Shown here in pieces: positions 48,303 to 57,497 of a stretch of 64,000 bases of DNA. The stretch is taken from the NCBI RefSeq assembly GCF_000372725.1, contig NW_005199694.1, positions 12,382 to 76,381 of the forward strand, written 5' to 3'. Made by a program: the position numbers and the translations under genes. The DNA comes from Emiliania huxleyi CCMP1516. Its lineage: Eukaryota; Haptophyta; Isochrysidales; Noelaerhabdaceae. Each line of letters opens with the position of its first letter. The first letter of the stretch is position 1. Below the pieces are notes generated by a model, which saw nothing but the letters and a program-made list of their open reading frames with translations, ran no database searches and was not told the origin of the DNA.

Positions 48303-49572
48303 TCAGACCAGCCTGATGCCGCGCTCCTCGCACACGGCCACCAGCTCAGGCTCCTGGTGGCCCACGCCGAGCAGCTGCACGCGAGGGGAGGTGCGATGAG
48401 CATTGGGCGGGGGAGGGGCGAGCAGCGAGGGGGGCGTCTCGCGCCTTCAAGCTCGGGGCGGCCCCCTCCTTGCCAAGGGCGGCGGCCAGCGCCTTGCAGC
48501 CCTCGTCGCCAATCTGGTTGAAGCGGAGACTGAGCGTCTCGAGCCGCGGCGCTGCCCCCTCCTTGCCGAGGGCGGCGGCCAGCGCCTTGCAGCCCTCGTC
48601 GCCAATCTTGTTGTCGTCGAGAATGAGCTCCTCGAGCCGCGGCGCTGCCCCGCTCGCGAGGACCTCCGCCAGCTGCGCCGCCTCCGCGTCGCCCCAGCCG
48701 AGGTCGTAGTAGATCAGCTCGGTCGCCTTGCCAAACTGCTCCTCGAAGGCGGCCTCGTACAGCCGCTTCACCAGCGGCTTGTCGTCCTTGCCGTTGGTGA
48801 AGCTCTTCTTCTCAAGCTCCGCCGCGAACGCAGACGGCAGCAGCGGAGGGCGCCGGCCGCCGTCCTGGGTGCAGTCGGCTCGGAGGCTCCAGAAGTCATA
48901 CTCCTTGCCGGCGCGCATCTTGCCGAGGTCGAGGGAGAGCCGGCCAGACTTTGTCAGGCCCGCCCAGCACTGCTCCGTGTAGCACCAGCCGCGGTCAAAG
49001 TACTTGGCCACGTTGGTGCCATCGGCCTGCATCTCCGCCTTGTGGCCGTCCGGGAAGGAGGTCAGCCGCAGCACGATCGTGTGCCGGTGGGAGTAGAGCG
49101 TGCCGAGGCAGCCCAAACCCTCCTTGAAGAGCGCGTTCTGCTCCTCGGTGCGCAGGACGCCGTTGGGGGGGTCGGGGTGCTGGTGCAGCGAGCCGAAGTC
49201 CCAAAAGACGCCGAGCCGCGGGATGAGAGTGAGCAGGACCTTGAGCGCCTTCGCGACGCGGGCGAGGTTGGCTCCGAGCGGGTCGGGGTGGTCCTTGGTC
49301 AGCCACGGGTAGGAGAGCGCTCCGACGGGAAGCCACGGGACGTCGCTGGTCGCCTCGACGAGGTCGGCGAGGGAGAGGAAGGCCTCTTTGGGCAGCGCCT
49401 GACGGTGGGTGAGGACGCCGCCCGCCTCGGCGTGGCGGATGATCCACTGCGCGTCGAGGAGGGCGGCGGCGCCGCTCGCGAGGACACGCTCCAGGTCGCC
49501 GCCGCCGAGCTTGCGCCACCGCGCCAGCTTCTCCTCGTAGGTCAGACCCGGCTTGCTCGTGCCGCAGCCCAT
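48303..49572 (-). CDS. Myristoylation-motif protein with unnamed globular domain and LRR
   Basis: Exons 49572-48444 and 48374-48303 join through a 69-bp GC-AG intron to about 399 aa, ending ELVAVCEERGIRLV. MGCGTSK is an N-myristoylation/palmitoylation signal. Residues about 75-260 hold LPVGALSYPWLTKDHPDPLG, LGVFWDFGSLHQHPDPPNG and FDRGWCYTEQCWAGL. I know this W-D-SL-Q / RGWCYxE pattern from algal proteins but cannot name it; it may be TIR- or HET-like. The C-terminus has ribonuclease-inhibitor-type LRRs (APRLEELILDDNKIGDEGCK, ALAAALGKEG), two of which are almost identical in DNA. With the TIR-like receptor and the ART-LRR gene it forms a set of membrane-tethered, immune-like architectures in this window. 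A signalling role is inference. Confidence 0.75.
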
Positions 49573-49634
49573 CGCTTCGCCTGCCTGTGTAAGGCCGATC
49601 GACTTTGAGCACCGTGTACATGGGGCGTCACGTT

Positions 49635-50277
49635 GAGTCGTCTCAGTCTCACGTGAATTCGTCCCTGTCTCACTCTCAGCGTCTCAGCGGTGTCTCAACA
49701 GATCCATCACTCCGTCTCACTTCCGTCTCACTTCCGTCTCTCCTTCCTGCCGTCTCAGCGGTGTCTCAACAGATCCATCACTCCGTCTCACTTCCGTCTC
49801 ACGCAGTCTCTTCCTGCCTTCTCGTCCGTCTCAAGCGCGACAGGCTCCCGAGAGTGCCCGAGAGCGCCCGAGAGCGCCCGAGAGTGCCCGAGAGTGCCCA
49901 GATTGCCCGAGAGTACCCGTGCAACGTCGTGATGTGGGGGGCAGTGGGAGGCGCCCGAGAATGCCCGAGATTGCCCGAGGTTGCGTGCTTGGGCTCCTGC
50001 CACTGCCCCGAGGTGACCACTGCACATCAGACCACATCACGAGGGCGATCTCGGGTACTCTCGGGCGCCTGCCACACTGCCCCGACCACCTCATGAGGTT
50101 GCACGGGTTATCTTGGGCAATCTCGGCACTCTCGGGAGCCTGCCGCGCTGAGACGGACGAGAAGGCAGTCAGAGACGGAAGTGAGACGGAAGTGAGACGG
50201 AGTGATGGATCTATTGAGACACCGCTGAGACGCTGAGAGTGAGACAGGGACGAATTCACGTGAGACTGAGACGACTC
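49635..50277. mobile_element. Foldback element, about 640 bp near-palindrome
   Basis: The left arm GAGTCGTCTCAGTCTCACGT / GAATTCGTCCCTGTCTC is the exact complement of the right end (GAGACAGGGACGAATTCACG / TGAGACTGAGACGACTC). Similarity continues inward through GATCCATCACTCCGTCTCAC, CCGTCTCAAGCGC-type sequence and GAGAGTGCCCGAGAG units to a centre near 49985. It is not coding, although both strands read the same short peptide frames. Confidence 0.85.
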
Positions 50278-50339
50278 ACCAAAATTTCCCTCTTGGTGTA
50301 CATGTAGTCTCTCTCTCTCCGCGTGTATTTTTTTTTGAG

Positions 50340-50640
50340 CTTAGCCTTCGATGTGGCTCCGCAGCGCGGCTGGCACTCGTCGCAGAGGCCTCACCTTCGA
50401 AAAGTCGGGCATGGCTCCACCCGCAACTTGCTCGCTAACACGCGCGCACCGCCGAGCCTGCGGCGGGCGCGCTGCGGCCGCACGTCTAACTTCGTCATAG
50501 TGCCACGACGTGCGGCCTAGATTTAGCCCACGCGCCTCTGCTCGCAAACACTCACCCATTGAATTGTCACTGCCCGTGAGTGCGAGATTAGGGCTAGCCG
50601 CAGGCAGCTAGCCCGTGAGGAGAGCGTCCATAGACACCTC
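50340..50640 (-). repeat. Long inverted repeat, left copy (partner 53200-53500)
   Basis: The reverse complement of this segment aligns, at perhaps three quarters identity by eye, with 53200-53500. Shared landmarks are GGTGTCTAT(G/A)GACGCTC, a GGCTAGC...GCTAGCCC hairpin, GAGTGTTYGCGAGCAGA and CACGAGTGCCAG. The copies are about 2.6 kb apart and flank the gene at 51718-52639. Confidence 0.65.
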
Positions 50641-50847
50641 ACTTAGACCCCACACACGGTCTCGTCCGTGCCTCGCCGGCCGGAGAGATTGCTGGAGGTA
50701 GAGCAAGCCTGCTCTAGCCTCGCATGTCACTTCCTGTCGTCTGTTGTTTGAGTTGTGCCCTTGTTTGTGCCCTTGGCACCGTGGAGTGCTGGGGGGGGCG
50801 ACAGGGAGGATGTGGCCCTGAGTTATGTGTACGCCGACTCAGGGTGT

Positions 50848-51152
50848 GTGGCAGCCCGCTGGCTGTGTGTCTTGTGAGCTTGTTTGTGTCTGTGTGTCGC
50901 TCGTGCGTGTCGTCATCATCTGTCCAGCGTCCACCCATACCGCGTTGGTGTCCAGTCCGAGCCTGGCTGTTCTTCACCTTTGTACCTACCTACCTACTTC
51001 GATGTGGCAGCCAGCTGGCTGTGTGTCTTGTGAGCTTGTTTGTGTCTGTGTGTCGCTCGTGCGTGTCGTCATCATCTGTCCAGCGTCCACCCATACCGCG
51101 TTGGTGTCCAGTCCGAGCCTGGCTGTTCTTCACCTTTGTACCTACCGACCTT
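50848..51152 (+). repeat. About 153-bp direct tandem duplication
   Basis: GCTGGCTGTGTGTCTTGTGA through CTTCACCTTTGTACCTACC is present twice in a row with only a few differences. No supported gene lies here. Confidence 0.9.
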
Positions 51153-51454
51153 TGATGTTATGAAAACAAAACGGCGGACATGGCATATCGCTCTCGGGCT
51201 CACAGACATCCCTCACACCCGCGCACACCCGCCGCCCCCGCGCGCGCGCCCCACCCCGGCCGGGAGAAAGGGGAGTGACAGTTTGGGACGGCAACAGAAC
51301 GAGTATGTTGAGTCCTGGCTCAACAACGCAGATAACAAGAGGGGGTGGTACGGCTCACAGGTCCGGCTCACGCGCCTCGAGCTCGCCAATCTACCGCACT
51401 GAGCACTTCCGCCCCCTCGCTCCCAACCCATCCACCCCGCCCCGGGCCGCGCCG

Positions 51455-51590
51455 CGCGATCTCGGGCGATCTCGCGCTATCTCGGGCGATCTCGGGGCCG
51501 CGCCGCGCTATCTCGGGCGATCTCGCGCTATCTCAGGCGATCTCGGGGCCGCGCCGCGCTATCTCGGGCGATCTCGGAGCGTCGCTCGCG
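51455..51590. repeat. 10-bp-period array GATCTCGGGC
   Basis: GCGATCTCGGGC / GCTATCTCGG units with a higher-order period of about 50 bp that includes GGCCGCGCCGCGCTATCTC. It resembles the intronic arrays elsewhere. Confidence 0.8.
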
Positions 51591-51717
51591 CGGCGTCACA
51601 CCTGCTCAAAAAGGAAGGAGGTTGGAGGCAGGAGGTCACGCCCCATCCAGAGCGCCGCCGTCGCCAAGTCCGGGTGGGGGCAGGAGGGTGAGCGTGCAGC
51701 AGTCTGCTTCTAGGGCA

Positions 51718-52639
51718 GCGCTCCCTTGGCGGTCGTGCGCGGCGGGCCGTCGACGTAGACGCCGTCGGCCGCGAGTGTCTGCGCCGCGCGCTGCAGAAGC
51801 GGCTCCCACGCCCGCCTACCAGGCGGGACCCGCTGTACTCGACTCGTCTCTCTGCTCACGGCGGGCGGCTGCGAGCTGCGCGCTTTGCGGTCGGCGGCGG
51901 CGGAGACGAGCCGAGCAAGCCGTAGGCGCGCGCGCACTCGTCGAGCAGCTTGAGCGCCGCGGCGACGCGCGGCACCTAGACAGGAAGGGCGTGCGCCCCT
52001 AGGGAGCGGAGGCTGTGAACCGGAGCACCTCTTGCGACGCGCGGCCGCACCCCTGGGAATGTCCACAGGGCGGGGGCGGAGGCGTCGGCCATGCGGACGC
52101 AATACGCGCCGGTGGCGTCGAGTTGCAGCTCCGCCGGCATCATCACCAGCGGGTGGTCAATCACGGTCGACGCGTCCACACGCCAGCGCACGAGGCCGAC
52201 GCCGACGGTGAGCTGCGCGCCTCGCCCCTCGCGCAACGCCTCCTGGTGGGAGGAGAAGAGGGAGGCGTAGGCCGCACACGCCGCCTGGGCGGCCGGCGAG
52301 CGGTCGTCGTGGTCCATGCCGGGACGGCTCGGCAGCCGCGGGCACGTCATCCTCATCCGCCATCATCGCGACGACAGGCCGCTGCGCCTTGAGCTGCTTG
52401 CCGGTGGTGGGGTCGCGCGATGCGACGGTCCGCTCCGCCTCCTTCAGCTTGTCCAGGAAGCCCTCGTGCAGCATCACTCCGATGTCGTCACCAGCAGCCT
52501 TTGCGGCATCAGCAGGGCCGCGCAAGGCCAGGCGCGGCTCGAGGTCGCGGCGCGAGACCTCGTTGAGCTCCTTGGTGTACTCGACGAGCGCGATCAGCCG
52601 GCGAGCCGCCTCCTCCTGGTCCTGCGCGAGATCGCCCAT
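51718..52639 (-). CDS. Unknown conserved-looking multi-exon protein
   Basis: Start proposed at 52639 (MGDLAQDQEEAARRLIALVE). Exon pieces encode EYTKELNEVSRRDLEPRLAL ending at VVAMMADEDD. After a GTGCCC donor come AACAAYASLFSSHQEALREG, LTVGVGLVRWRVDASTVIDH and PLVMMPAELQLDATGAYCVR. A further piece, VPRVAAALKLLDECARAYGL, follows a TCTAG acceptor, and the end is LAADGVYVDGPPRTTAKGAL with TAG near 51718. The GLVRW...HPLVMMPAELQLD stretch resembles the N-terminal region of some large superfamily 1 helicase-like proteins, but no Walker motif is present, so this may be a truncated relative or a separate protein. Exon borders are approximate. It lies between the two inverted repeats at 50340-50640 and 53200-53500. 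Confidence 0.5.
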
Positions 52640-53199
52640 CCAGGACACGGCTGAGCCAAAGTGGTTTTTCGAACCGCACCGCCCCAAACCTGGAGAGCTG
52701 AATCAGGTTCCGCTGAGCTGCTGTGAGGCTCTAGGACTGCCTCTGCAAGGGGCCCCTCCAATCTCCTGCCCCACCGCTTGGTAGCAGGTAGCATCGACGG
52801 GTGGCCTTGCCTCCCACATCGATGTAAATGCTCTCCAGAAGACTTGAGTTGTGGTAATGGCGAGGGCGTCAGTGGCGAGGGCAGCGGTGACGATCGATGG
52901 TGGCGGGCTCGCAAGAGGAGTCTCTGGGATGGCGGAGATCATCAAGAGGAGTCTCTGGGATGGCGGAGATCGTGACGTCGGTGTTGGAAGGGGCGGAGAG
53001 GGCGGTCTCGGGAACCGTACCCGTACTACTCAAAAGTACAATATACTTTCTCACAGCACTAGCGAGATTTCGCGCGGAGGGCGTAGTGAAGCGCTGGGGC
53101 GCTCACTGTGTGTTATTCGGGTGGGGATCCATCAGTGGTAACCGGCTTTAGTCACAGATCCAAGCTCAGACGCCACACCAACACCACAAACACGCTCAC

Positions 53200-53500
53200 T
53201 TCAGGTGTCTATAGACGCTCCCTCACAGGCTAGCGGCCTACTGCTAGCCCTAACTCGCACTCATCGGGGTGATGTCAATTCATTGTATGAGTGTTCGCGA
53301 GCAGAAGCTCGTGTGCTGATCTAGGCCTCACGCCGTGGCATATGACTTGGGAGGCGTGCGACCGCAGCGCGCCCCCCCGCCGTAAGCTCGACGGGGCGCG
53401 CATGTCAGCGAGAGGGTTGCGGGTACCGGGTAGAGCCATACAATACCGACTTTTTCGAAGACGAGCCCCGCGCCACGAGTGCCAGACGTGCCTTCGCGGG
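53200..53500 (+). repeat. Long inverted repeat, right copy (partner 50340-50640)
   Basis: Inverted relative to 50340-50640, with the same ordered landmarks. The sequence between the copies carries one gene and a tandem duplication but no recognisable transposase. Confidence 0.65.
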
Positions 53501-53596
53501 AGCCGCCTTCGAGCCGCGTCCCATCAGCCGCCGCGGCGCAATGCGCCGCGGACCGCCCGCGGGCACGATCCCGCCGTCCGTTCGGACCACCCACGT

Positions 53597-53691
53597 ATGA
53601 CGACAGTCGCCGCCCTCGTGACGCTCGGCCTCGCCTTCACGGCGCCCCCGCCAGCCGCCTCGCGCCGCCGCGCGTCTCGTCTGCTCGGATG
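53597..53691 (+). other. Possible targeting-peptide exon upstream of the desulfurase gene
   Basis: ATG at 53597 encodes MTTVAALVTLGLAFTAPPPA and SRRRASRLLG before a stop. A hydrophobic core followed by AFTAP and an Arg/Ser-rich stretch resembles bipartite plastid presequences of algae with secondary plastids. Whether it splices to the gene at 53982 was not resolved. Confidence 0.3.
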
Positions 53692-53981
53692 ATGTGCGCC
53701 GCGGTCATGCCTGAGACGCCGCCGGCTCTCGAGTCCGACTGCGGCTTTGTCCTTTGACGACCACGTGCCTCTCTCGATCGCGCTGCAGTCCGGCGACTTT
53801 CTGGAGGCGCGGCCGCCCGGACCGCCCGCGACAACGCACACCGCCTGCCCTCGCCACACATCAGTGAGGGAGGGTGAGACGATGAGGGTCCCGCACCGGA
53901 AGCGGCAGCCCAATTCCTGGAGCCCCCCCCACGCCCAAAAAACTCCAAAGCAACACTCGGTGACACTCAGCATAGAGCTCT

Positions 53982-55256
53982 ATGAGCAGCATCGGCTCGC
54001 CCCTGCCTCGCGCGCCTGAGCACGGCGACTGCGTCTACCTCGACTACCAGGCGACGACGCCGGTGTGGCCCGAAGTGGCTGCCGCAATGACTCCGTACCT
54101 CACGCACCACTGGGGAAACCCCAGCTCCGGCCACGCCTTTGGTCGCCCGTGCGGCGCCGCCATCGTCCAGGCCCGCGCTGCGGTGGCGGAGCTCATCGGC
54201 GCTGAGCCCTCGGAGATCTGCTTCACGGGCTGCGGCTCCGAGTCCGACAACTTTGCCATTGTCGGCGCGCTGGAGATGGAGGAGGCGCGGCGGCGAGGTG
54301 CGGGAGGGGCGGCGCTGCCTCGGCCGCACGTGGTCGCCTCGAATATCGAGCACCCGGCGGTGGAGCTGTGCATCGAGGCTCTCTGTGCGGCGGGACGGCT
54401 CGATGCCACCTACGTGCCCGTGGACGAAGAGGGCTTGGTCAGCGCGGAGGCGGTGGCGGCAGCGACGACAGAGCAGACGTTTCTGGTGAGCGTGATGCAC
54501 TCGAACAACGAGGTTGGGTCGGTGCAGCCGGTCCGCCAGATTGCCGATGCGGTCAGGGCTCTGAGGCCTTCCGTCCTCGTTCACACCGACGCGGCGCAGT
54601 CGATTGGAAAGGTGGACGTGGACACGCGTGCGCTCGGGGTCGACTTGCTCACGCTGGTGGGGCACAAGTTTGGGGCGCCCAAGGGCATCGCCGCGCTCTA
54701 CATCCGAAGCGGCCTCGCGCTCCCCCGCATGATACACGGCGGCGGGCAGGAGAGCGGGCGGCGCGCCGGCACCGAGTGCACGCCGATGGTTGTCGCTCTC
54801 GGCACCGCCGCCGCGATTGCGCGCGCCGAGGCGGCGCCGCTGCGGGAGCACATGAGGCGCACGCGGGACGCGCTCGAGAGCGCCCTTGTCGAGCGGCTGC
54901 CCGCTGGGTCGACGAGGGTCAACGGGCCTGCCGACGCGAGCCGGAGGCTGCCAAACACGCTCTCGATCGGCCTGCGCGACGTGCGGGCCGCCGAGCTGCT
55001 CGAGACCCTCTCCGAGCGCCTCGCCGCCTCGGCGGGCGCCGCGTGCCACGCCAACGCCGCCTCCGTCTCGGCGGTGCTGCGCGCGCTGCGCGTGCCGCCC
55101 GAGTTTGCGGTGGGCACCCTCCGCCTGTCCACCGGCCGGCACACCACCCTCGAAGAGGTGGCGCTCGCGGCGGACCTGATCGCCGAGGAGGCTCGGCGCC
55201 AGTGGGGGCAAGGCGACGGAGCAGCAGGGAAGGTCTCCGACAGCGGGCCAAGTTGA
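53982..55256 (+). CDS. Cysteine desulfurase (NifS/IscS-like), intronless
   Basis: A single exon of 424 aa. YLDYQATTPVWPEVAAAMTP is the family N-terminus and WGNPSSGHAFGR the substrate loop. FTGCGSESDNFAI and SNIEHPAV follow, with HTDAAQSIGKV containing the PLP-stacking Asp and Gln region. LLTLVGHKFGAPKGIAALYI carries the Schiff-base Lys. HGGGQESGRRAGTE follows, and SAGAACHANAASVSAVLRAL provides the active-site Cys. The enzyme takes sulfur from cysteine as a persulfide for Fe-S clusters and thio-cofactors, leaving alanine. The N-terminus shows no leader from the ATG used, so the cytosol is the default, unless the upstream exon-like piece at 53597 is spliced on. It is the only long gene in the window without introns apart from the AP2-SAM gene. 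The antisense frame of similar length is a GC-bias shadow. Confidence 0.93.
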   Translation: MSSIGSPLPRAPEHGDCVYLDYQATTPVWPEVAAAMTPYLTHHWGNPSSGHAFGRPCGAAIVQARAAVAELIGAEPSEICFTGCGSESDNFAIVGALEMEEARRRGAGGAALPRPHVVASNIEHPAVELCIEALCAAGRLDATYVPVDEEGLVSAEAVAAATTEQTFLVSVMHSNNEVGSVQPVRQIADAVRALRPSVLVHTDAAQSIGKVDVDTRALGVDLLTLVGHKFGAPKGIAALYIRSGLALPRMIHGGGQESGRRAGTECTPMVVALGTAAAIARAEAAPLREHMRRTRDALESALVERLPAGSTRVNGPADASRRLPNTLSIGLRDVRAAELLETLSERLAASAGAACHANAASVSAVLRALRVPPEFAVGTLRLSTGRHTTLEEVALAADLIAEEARRQWGQGDGAAGKVSDSGPS

Positions 55257-55486
55257 CACACGTGTTCACTCACAGGCCAACGGGTACATGTCCGGGGTAG
55301 CGCCGGCGCGCGCTCCGCGCGCGAAATCCAGGTGCCCGTACTATGCTCATAGCCAAAACCTCATTTCATGTTGAGCGGATGAGCGGTATGGGTTTCAAAT
55401 TTGGGAAAAATCTGGATGCACCACTTGGCAGGCAGCATATGCGCCACCGCGCCCCAAACCGGGAAAGCAAACGCTCCTTTCATGGC

Positions 55487-56340
55487 GGACTACAGGGTGA
55501 GCCATGAGCGGCCGCACACTGCTGGGTACCCCCCCCCTGCACAACTAAGCTCATGGCCACCACCCCCCCAGCAGCAGCGTTTTGCTGCTGGGGGGGTCGG
55601 GACCCCCCCCCCCAGCAGCAGCGCTCTGCTGCTGGGGGGGTCCGGACCCCCCCCCCAGCAGGAGCGCTCTGCCTGTGGGGGGTGCTGGCATCTCTGTACA
55701 GACAGCAGCTGTAAAGTAGCATGCGTTCCAGTGGCGAGAATTTATGGTCGGCACCAAAATCAGTGGTCTTACCGGCGGGCCCTCCTACTGCCAACCGGGA
55801 GGTGCGGGGCACGCCAGCCTCTCTTCTACGCCTCTCGTGCCTCGCGGCGCCTCTGCTTCAAGGGGGGAAGATACGGCTCTCGCAGCCCATCATACGCCGT
55901 GGCACAGCGGGGAGCACAGCGGGCTGTACAAGATATTGTTCCCATCTTCGCATGCTCGTCGTTGGTGATATCCGCGCGAGGTCATACGCCACAGGCCAGC
56001 AATCACTCGATGATGAGACTACACTGATGTATAGGCGCGTGTGGTATTACAATAGACTCACATGGTCACAAGTGTTTGTAAAACGCCAGCACTCGACACG
56101 ACGAGAAGGTGTATTGGGCTCGAAGGCGCGGTGAACACAACCGCCTCGAGCATACCGCTCAAACACGAAGCCAAGGCTGGAGGGGGGGGCGGCGGCGAAG
56201 AGGCGGGAGAGCTGGTCCAGTGCGCTCTGCTGCTGGGGGGGTCGGGACCCCCCCCCCCTAGCAGCAGGGATGAGCTTAGTTGTGCAGGGGGGGTACCGAG
56301 CAGTGTACGGCCCCGCTCCATACCATCACCGCAGGGGTAG
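55487..56340. mobile_element. Inverted-repeat, non-autonomous DNA element (about 850 bp)
   Basis: GGCCGCACACTGCTGGGTAC / CCCCCCCTGCACAACTAAGCTCAT at 55510-55555 is matched inverted at 56267-56313 (GATGAGCTTAGTTGTGCAGG / GGGGGTACCGAGCAGTGTACGG). Weaker inverted similarity extends to about 55487 and 56340. Inside are several CAGCAGCAG...GGGGGGTCGGGACCCCCC...GCTGCTG palindromes. There is no coding sequence. The inverted termini and lack of genes suggest a MITE-like element. Confidence 0.75.
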
Positions 56341-56394
56341 TCTGAGAGAGAGATTTTAGAAAACCAACAAGAAATCACGACTCTCACAGTGATT

Positions 56395-56705
56395 TGGGCT
56401 CGGCAGCTTGTTAGCCCTCAGCCGAAGCTGGGGCCGGTCCCGGTAGCCGAGAGAGCCCGCGCCGTGAGTTCGACGCGGTCGGGGGGGCCTTGCGGAGAGG
56501 CCAGCGAGGTGGCGATCGCTGTACTTCATGGTCGTCATCAAGTGACCGGCTGACAAGCCAGAGGTCGATACTCCCGACGGGGACGCCACCACCCTCGCCC
56601 AGGGATCTACAATGCTGTCTTAAGGTCCGACAGGTTCGGCACCGGGCACCGCCTCGGTATACAAAATGCGCCTGCGGGCGGACCCTTACAGATCACAGAT
56701 CACTC
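56395..56705 (+). repeat. Composite dispersed repeat (shared with 4735-4815 and 16620-16756)
   Basis: The left part (56395-56460) is the reverse complement of 4735-4815. The right part (56585-56705) matches 16620-16756 directly. Both partners border the two copies of the TPR gene, so this could be a more complete copy of one element. Confidence 0.65.
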
Positions 56706-56995
56706 TCTGGACGACCCATAGGATGCCACGAATGCCTGAAGGAGAGGGAGGCGAGGCCAGAGGCAGGCTCAGCTGCTCTCGGGTGATCTCGCTTTGGTGG
56801 CTGAAGGACCCGATGGTCCTGTCACATTCGCGTTCCGAGTCGTGAGGGTAGAAGAATTCGAGGTAGAACCGAGTCAGCACTTCCTTGTAGTAACAGCGGA
56901 CCGCCAGGCTCGCCGGCAGCATCCGCAGGGAGGCAGCATATGAGGCACCAGTCTTCTGGAGAGCTCAACAGCTGCAGCCGCGGTGGCAGAGTCGG

Positions 56996-57040
56996 CCGCG
57001 ATTCGAGCGAGCAGCTTTTGGCTGCGGGATCGAATCGCGG
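56996..57040. other. Strong hairpin, possible structured RNA
   Basis: An outer perfect 11-bp stem (CCGCGATTCGA / TCGAATCGCGG) encloses an inner GCAGC-TTTT-GGCTGC stem-loop. The right arm GGGATCGAATCGCG is tRNA-like, but no cloverleaf can be drawn. Confidence 0.5.
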
Positions 57041-57497
57041 AAGGCTCATGCCCTCGCGGAGCGACGCGGGTCGCGCGGCGCGCGCGTGTGCGAAATCGGC
57101 GACAAAAGACGAAAGACCTCTGGGGGGAGGCGAGCTAGGGGGTACCCATGCGGGGGGGAGATGGGGTCCCCCAGCCCGCCGCAGGCGCCGAGAGATGTCT
57201 GTGTGAACAGGGACATGTGCGGGACGTGTCAGGCCGGCTTGCTTTCTGCTCTGTTTGTCGGTCGTCCGCTCAACCGCGGCTTGGCTGATGTAGTCTTGCT
57301 TGTACCGTTCCTGTACGCCTCGGTACAGACCCTCGCTCCGTGTACAGCTCACAGCTCACTACACTCATCTTAGGCCTTATCAAGGTGAAACGCCCACGCC
57401 TTGACCGCGGCTCGCGCACAAAGAGAGTGAGCAGTTCGAGAGCGCCCTTATCTTCAACTGCAACCCGAGCGCGCATCGCTTGCAGTGTCATCGCACG

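Noticed and set aside
53967..55259. 430-codon minus-strand frame
   Set aside because: Exact antisense of cysteine desulfurase, with His/Arg-rich composition typical of shadows.
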